This document shows positions 63,580-64,000 of a DNA stretch of 64,000 bases, one piece after another. The first letter of the stretch is position 1. Each line of letters opens with the position of its first letter. Origin of the DNA: Methylobacter tundripaludum (GTDB taxonomy: Bacteria; Pseudomonadota; Gammaproteobacteria; Methylococcales; Methylomonadaceae); NCBI RefSeq assembly GCF_002934365.1, contig NZ_PTIY01000002.1:248001-312000 (forward strand), in the 5' to 3' direction. Both the position numbers and the translations under genes were made by a program. The notes beneath the pieces were generated by a model. The model made no database searches. It was not told where the DNA came from and saw only the letters and a program-made list of their open reading frames with translations.

Positions 63580-63692
63580 ACAGACGTTCATGCCTTTGTT
63601 ATGTCGATAAGTTCTAATTTGTATTTGAAAACCCAACGCCATTTAAACGGAAAAGATATGTTTTCTATATGGCTTTCTCTAGGAGAATAAAA

Positions 63693-63881
63693 ATGAACCT
63701 ACTCAATTTTATCCAAAAAGAGCTGCATGCAGCATGGTATGAAGCGACTTATCCGTTATTTTCGGTCGACTCTGTGGATGACTGTTTTTATACGGAGCTG
63801 TCTAACTACTACCAGTCGATCAAGGGGAAAACTATCGATACCAATAGCGGCGAGTCGCTATTTTCAGCAACAACCGGTTGA
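63693..63881 (+). CDS. Small protein of unknown function, possibly frameshifted
   Basis: 62 residues from ATG 63693, with AGGAG upstream. It starts MNLLNFIQKELHAAWYEA and is polar thereafter, with no motif that I recognise. It lies about 215 bases downstream of the sigma-54 promoter. Past its stop, the +1 frame continues with a protein-like tail (SKIRRQWVLSTGPGRRFSV to a stop at 63960), so the gene may be a truncated or frameshifted form of a longer one. The alternative is that it ends naturally and the hairpin at 63913 is its terminator. Confidence 0.5.
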   Translation: MNLLNFIQKELHAAWYEATYPLFSVDSVDDCFYTELSNYYQSIKGKTIDTNSGESLFSATTG

Positions 63882-63912
63882 CTCAAAGATCCGGCGTCAA
63901 TGGGTCCTAAGC

Positions 63913-63934
63913 ACCGGTCCCGGTCGCCGGTTTT
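63913..63934 (+). terminator. Hairpin with T-run after the small gene
   Basis: ACCGG (63913-63917) and CCGGT (63927-63931) pair around a nine-base loop and run into TTTT (63931-63934), 32 bases after the 62-residue gene. It overlaps the alternative +1 frame. Confidence 0.35.
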
Positions 63935-64000
63935 CAGTTAAGGACTTGGCTGCCGTTTAAATCTATAAGAATCAGGCGTCCGCATTAAAGCGGGGTCCTG

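Larger units (their letters stand above)
63009..63692. other. 684-base region: terminator, sigma-54 promoter and tiny ORFs
   Basis: The region after the MCP gene holds two hairpins (63071-63083 and 63112-63135), a strong sigma-54 promoter match at 63451 and a ribosome site GGAGG at 63479. A pair of inverted hexamers GTGCAA (63309) and TTGCAC (63342) lies about 110-140 bases upstream of the promoter, where an activator could bind. No larger gene is seen. Confidence 0.6.

Overview
The window looks like a chromosomal segment of a gammaproteobacterium. A methanotroph or methylotroph of the Methylococcales is my best inference, not a proof. The pointers are a gnnA-gnnB-lpxB lipid A cluster, a sensor kinase with a MoxY/LapD-like periplasmic domain, PEP synthase, a full succinylase lysine branch, and many palindromic intergenic repeats. 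No methane or methanol oxidation genes are present. Base composition is near 50% G+C by eye. I saw no rRNA, tRNA, CRISPR array, prophage or complete insertion sequence.

Region by region. 0-9 kb: the 3' end of ppsA, an HDOD-GAF-GGDEF signalling protein, gnnA-gnnB-lpxB, a 44-residue membrane peptide, a rhodanese and an aminotransferase. 9-17 kb: dksA-gluQ (gluQ has no normal start codon), a membrane GGDEF protein, a 1256-residue fusion of an AI-2E/PerM-type permease with a calcium-type P-ATPase, and a secreted cysteine-rich protein. 17-23 kb: a leftward arsenic operon, arsR-arsC-arsD-arsA-arsC-arsI-acr3, followed by a Spy-like periplasmic protein. 23-32 kb: a MoxYX-like two-component pair divergent from a cupin protein; then two inverted copies of a MITE-like repeat bracket about 5 kb holding a TetR/O-methyltransferase pair, a MOSC protein, an odd serine recombinase and a ferredoxin-type reductase. 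Next come a truncated haemoglobin with two NsrR boxes, and nsrR itself.

32-43 kb: a leftward four-gene drug-efflux operon (lipoprotein, MFS, outer-membrane factor, membrane fusion protein) with a divergent LysR regulator, a YddA-like ABC protein with a degenerate ATPase site, a patatin-like lipase and a membrane-anchored periplasmic protein. 44-50 kb: a leftward cluster with dapC, dapD and dapE, a YffB-like gene, an FMN reductase, a DUF1456 protein and an M48 peptidase. 50-56 kb: a thioredoxin-like protein, a hicAB pair and sdhCDAB-sdhE. 56-64 kb: a small protein resembling the C-terminal part of phage tail sheaths, an NlpE-like protein, a GNAT acetyltransferase, an EAL-CBS-GGDEF protein, a chemotaxis receptor and, behind a good sigma-54 promoter match, one or two very small genes.

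Functional themes: envelope building (lipid A, DAP), c-di-GMP signalling (three GGDEF proteins), stress defence (arsenic, nitric oxide, efflux, rhodanese) and central metabolism (PEP synthase, succinate dehydrogenase). The most unusual items are the permease/P-ATPase fusion with its possible sigma-54-type upstream region, the inverted MITE pair around a recombinase, the degenerate ABC protein, the gluQ start and the tail-sheath-like orphan.
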